7,221 nucleotides of DNA, from assembly GCA_027297085.1 (NCBI GenBank), contig JAPUIL010000459.1, forward strand, positions 1-7,221. Direction: 5' to 3'. The notes below the pieces were generated by a model. That model searched no databases and was not told where the DNA came from. It saw only the letters and a program-made list of their open reading frames with translations. Positions within the stretch are counted from its first letter, which is position 1; each line of letters starts with the position of its first letter. The position numbers and the translations under genes are program-made. This DNA comes from Verrucomicrobiota bacterium (lineage in GTDB: Bacteria > Verrucomicrobiota > Verrucomicrobiia > Opitutales > UBA2995). Positions 7,179 to 7,221 of this stretch are shown piece after piece.

Positions 7179-7194
7179 CTTAGCAGTGCCATTC
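7179..7194 (-). repeat. Right terminal inverted repeat
   Basis: CTTAGCAGTGCCATTC, the exact reverse complement of 6973-6988. This end also lies in a 13-nt palindrome, ACTGCTTAGCAGT (7175-7187), which the left end lacks. Confidence 0.75.
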
Positions 7195-7205
7195 AGGCGT
7201 AAAGG
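7195..7205. repeat. Right copy of 11-bp imperfect target-site duplication
   Basis: AGGCGTAAAGG directly follows the right terminal repeat and differs from the left copy at two positions. Read on the minus strand it keeps an open codon (TAC) where the left copy has TAG. Confidence 0.6.
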
Positions 7206-7221
7206 ATTTTCCAATAAGAAG

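Larger units (their letters stand above)
6973..7194. mobile_element. 222-bp MITE-like or IS-derived non-autonomous element
   Basis: The element begins with GAATGGCACTGCTAAG and ends with its exact reverse complement, giving perfect 16-bp terminal inverted repeats. Directly outside them are AGGCCTAACGG and AGGCGTAAAGG, an 11-bp direct repeat matching at 9 positions, placed as a target-site duplication should be. No transposase is encoded, so it would need one in trans. Duplications of about 9-12 bp are typical of the IS4 family, and the end loosely resembles IS4-type ends, but this family assignment is tentative. The interior is more GC-rich than its surroundings and includes a REP-like palindrome (7090-7113) and CCCTTCGACAAGCTCA (7055-7070). 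Two mismatches between the duplications suggest an old insertion. Confidence 0.7.
6828..7221 (-). pseudogene. Probable 3' end of an unidentified gene interrupted by a 222-bp insertion
   Basis: I do not recognise the product. Downstream of the insertion, minus-strand codons 6965-6831 are open for 45 residues. They begin ASPADLKINPDANS, contain LAHLVDNAIGLKS and end TALTSTSI, and the TAA (6830-6828) lies 32 nt before the strong terminator. Upstream of the insertion, 7219-7196 reads SYWKILYA. If the insertion and one copy of the 11-bp duplication are removed, the two pieces join in one frame across the shared GCC codon. As it stands, the insertion creates TGA (7195-7193) immediately after that codon and would shorten the protein by about 44 residues. 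The left duplication copy also has TAG where the right has TAC, as expected if the 3' fragment is no longer selected. A 45-codon open frame alone can occur by chance, so the support is the frame match plus the terminator. Confidence 0.4.

Overview
The window reads as ordinary chromosomal DNA of a free-living bacterium. Every recognisable gene is on the minus strand, so gene order along transcription runs from high to low coordinates. The set is a GTP-type PEP carboxykinase, a tight metK-ahcY pair, an IlvE-type aminotransferase, and mcsA followed by the first third of mcsB. McsA/McsB, a GTP-dependent PckG, a eukaryote-like AhcY and the near absence of Shine-Dalgarno sequences make me favour Verrucomicrobiota (Opitutae-like). 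This is an inference from general knowledge with no search behind it, and a Bacillota origin looks less likely because ctsR is not next to mcsA.

Region by region, in transcription order. 7221-6828 holds what appears to be the 3' end of an unidentified minus-strand gene. It is interrupted by a 222-bp element with 16-bp perfect terminal inverted repeats and an 11-bp imperfect target-site duplication, which fits a MITE or IS-derived element. A strong intrinsic terminator follows at 6795-6760. After a leader with a 23-nt dyad comes pckG (6619-4829), closed by its own terminator (about 4790-4761). The next gap carries a candidate metK promoter lying over a 26-nt perfect dyad, then metK (4665-3499) and ahcY (3492-2176), separated by 6 nt. 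A 286-nt gap with little in it leads to ilvE (1889-1023). A 176-nt gap with a weak promoter leads to mcsA (846-334), which overlaps mcsB (344 to beyond position 1) by 11 nt.

MetK makes S-adenosylmethionine, and AhcY removes the S-adenosylhomocysteine left after methyl transfer, so the pair is the core of the activated methyl cycle and is probably controlled from the dyad upstream of metK. PckG handles oxaloacetate/PEP interconversion. IlvE performs the final transamination to branched-chain amino acids. McsA and McsB form a protein-arginine kinase module that marks proteins for ClpCP degradation. Only metK-ahcY and mcsA-mcsB look like true operons.

The parts least explained by standard annotation are the 222-bp element with the gene it appears to have broken, and the two dyads upstream of metK and pckG.
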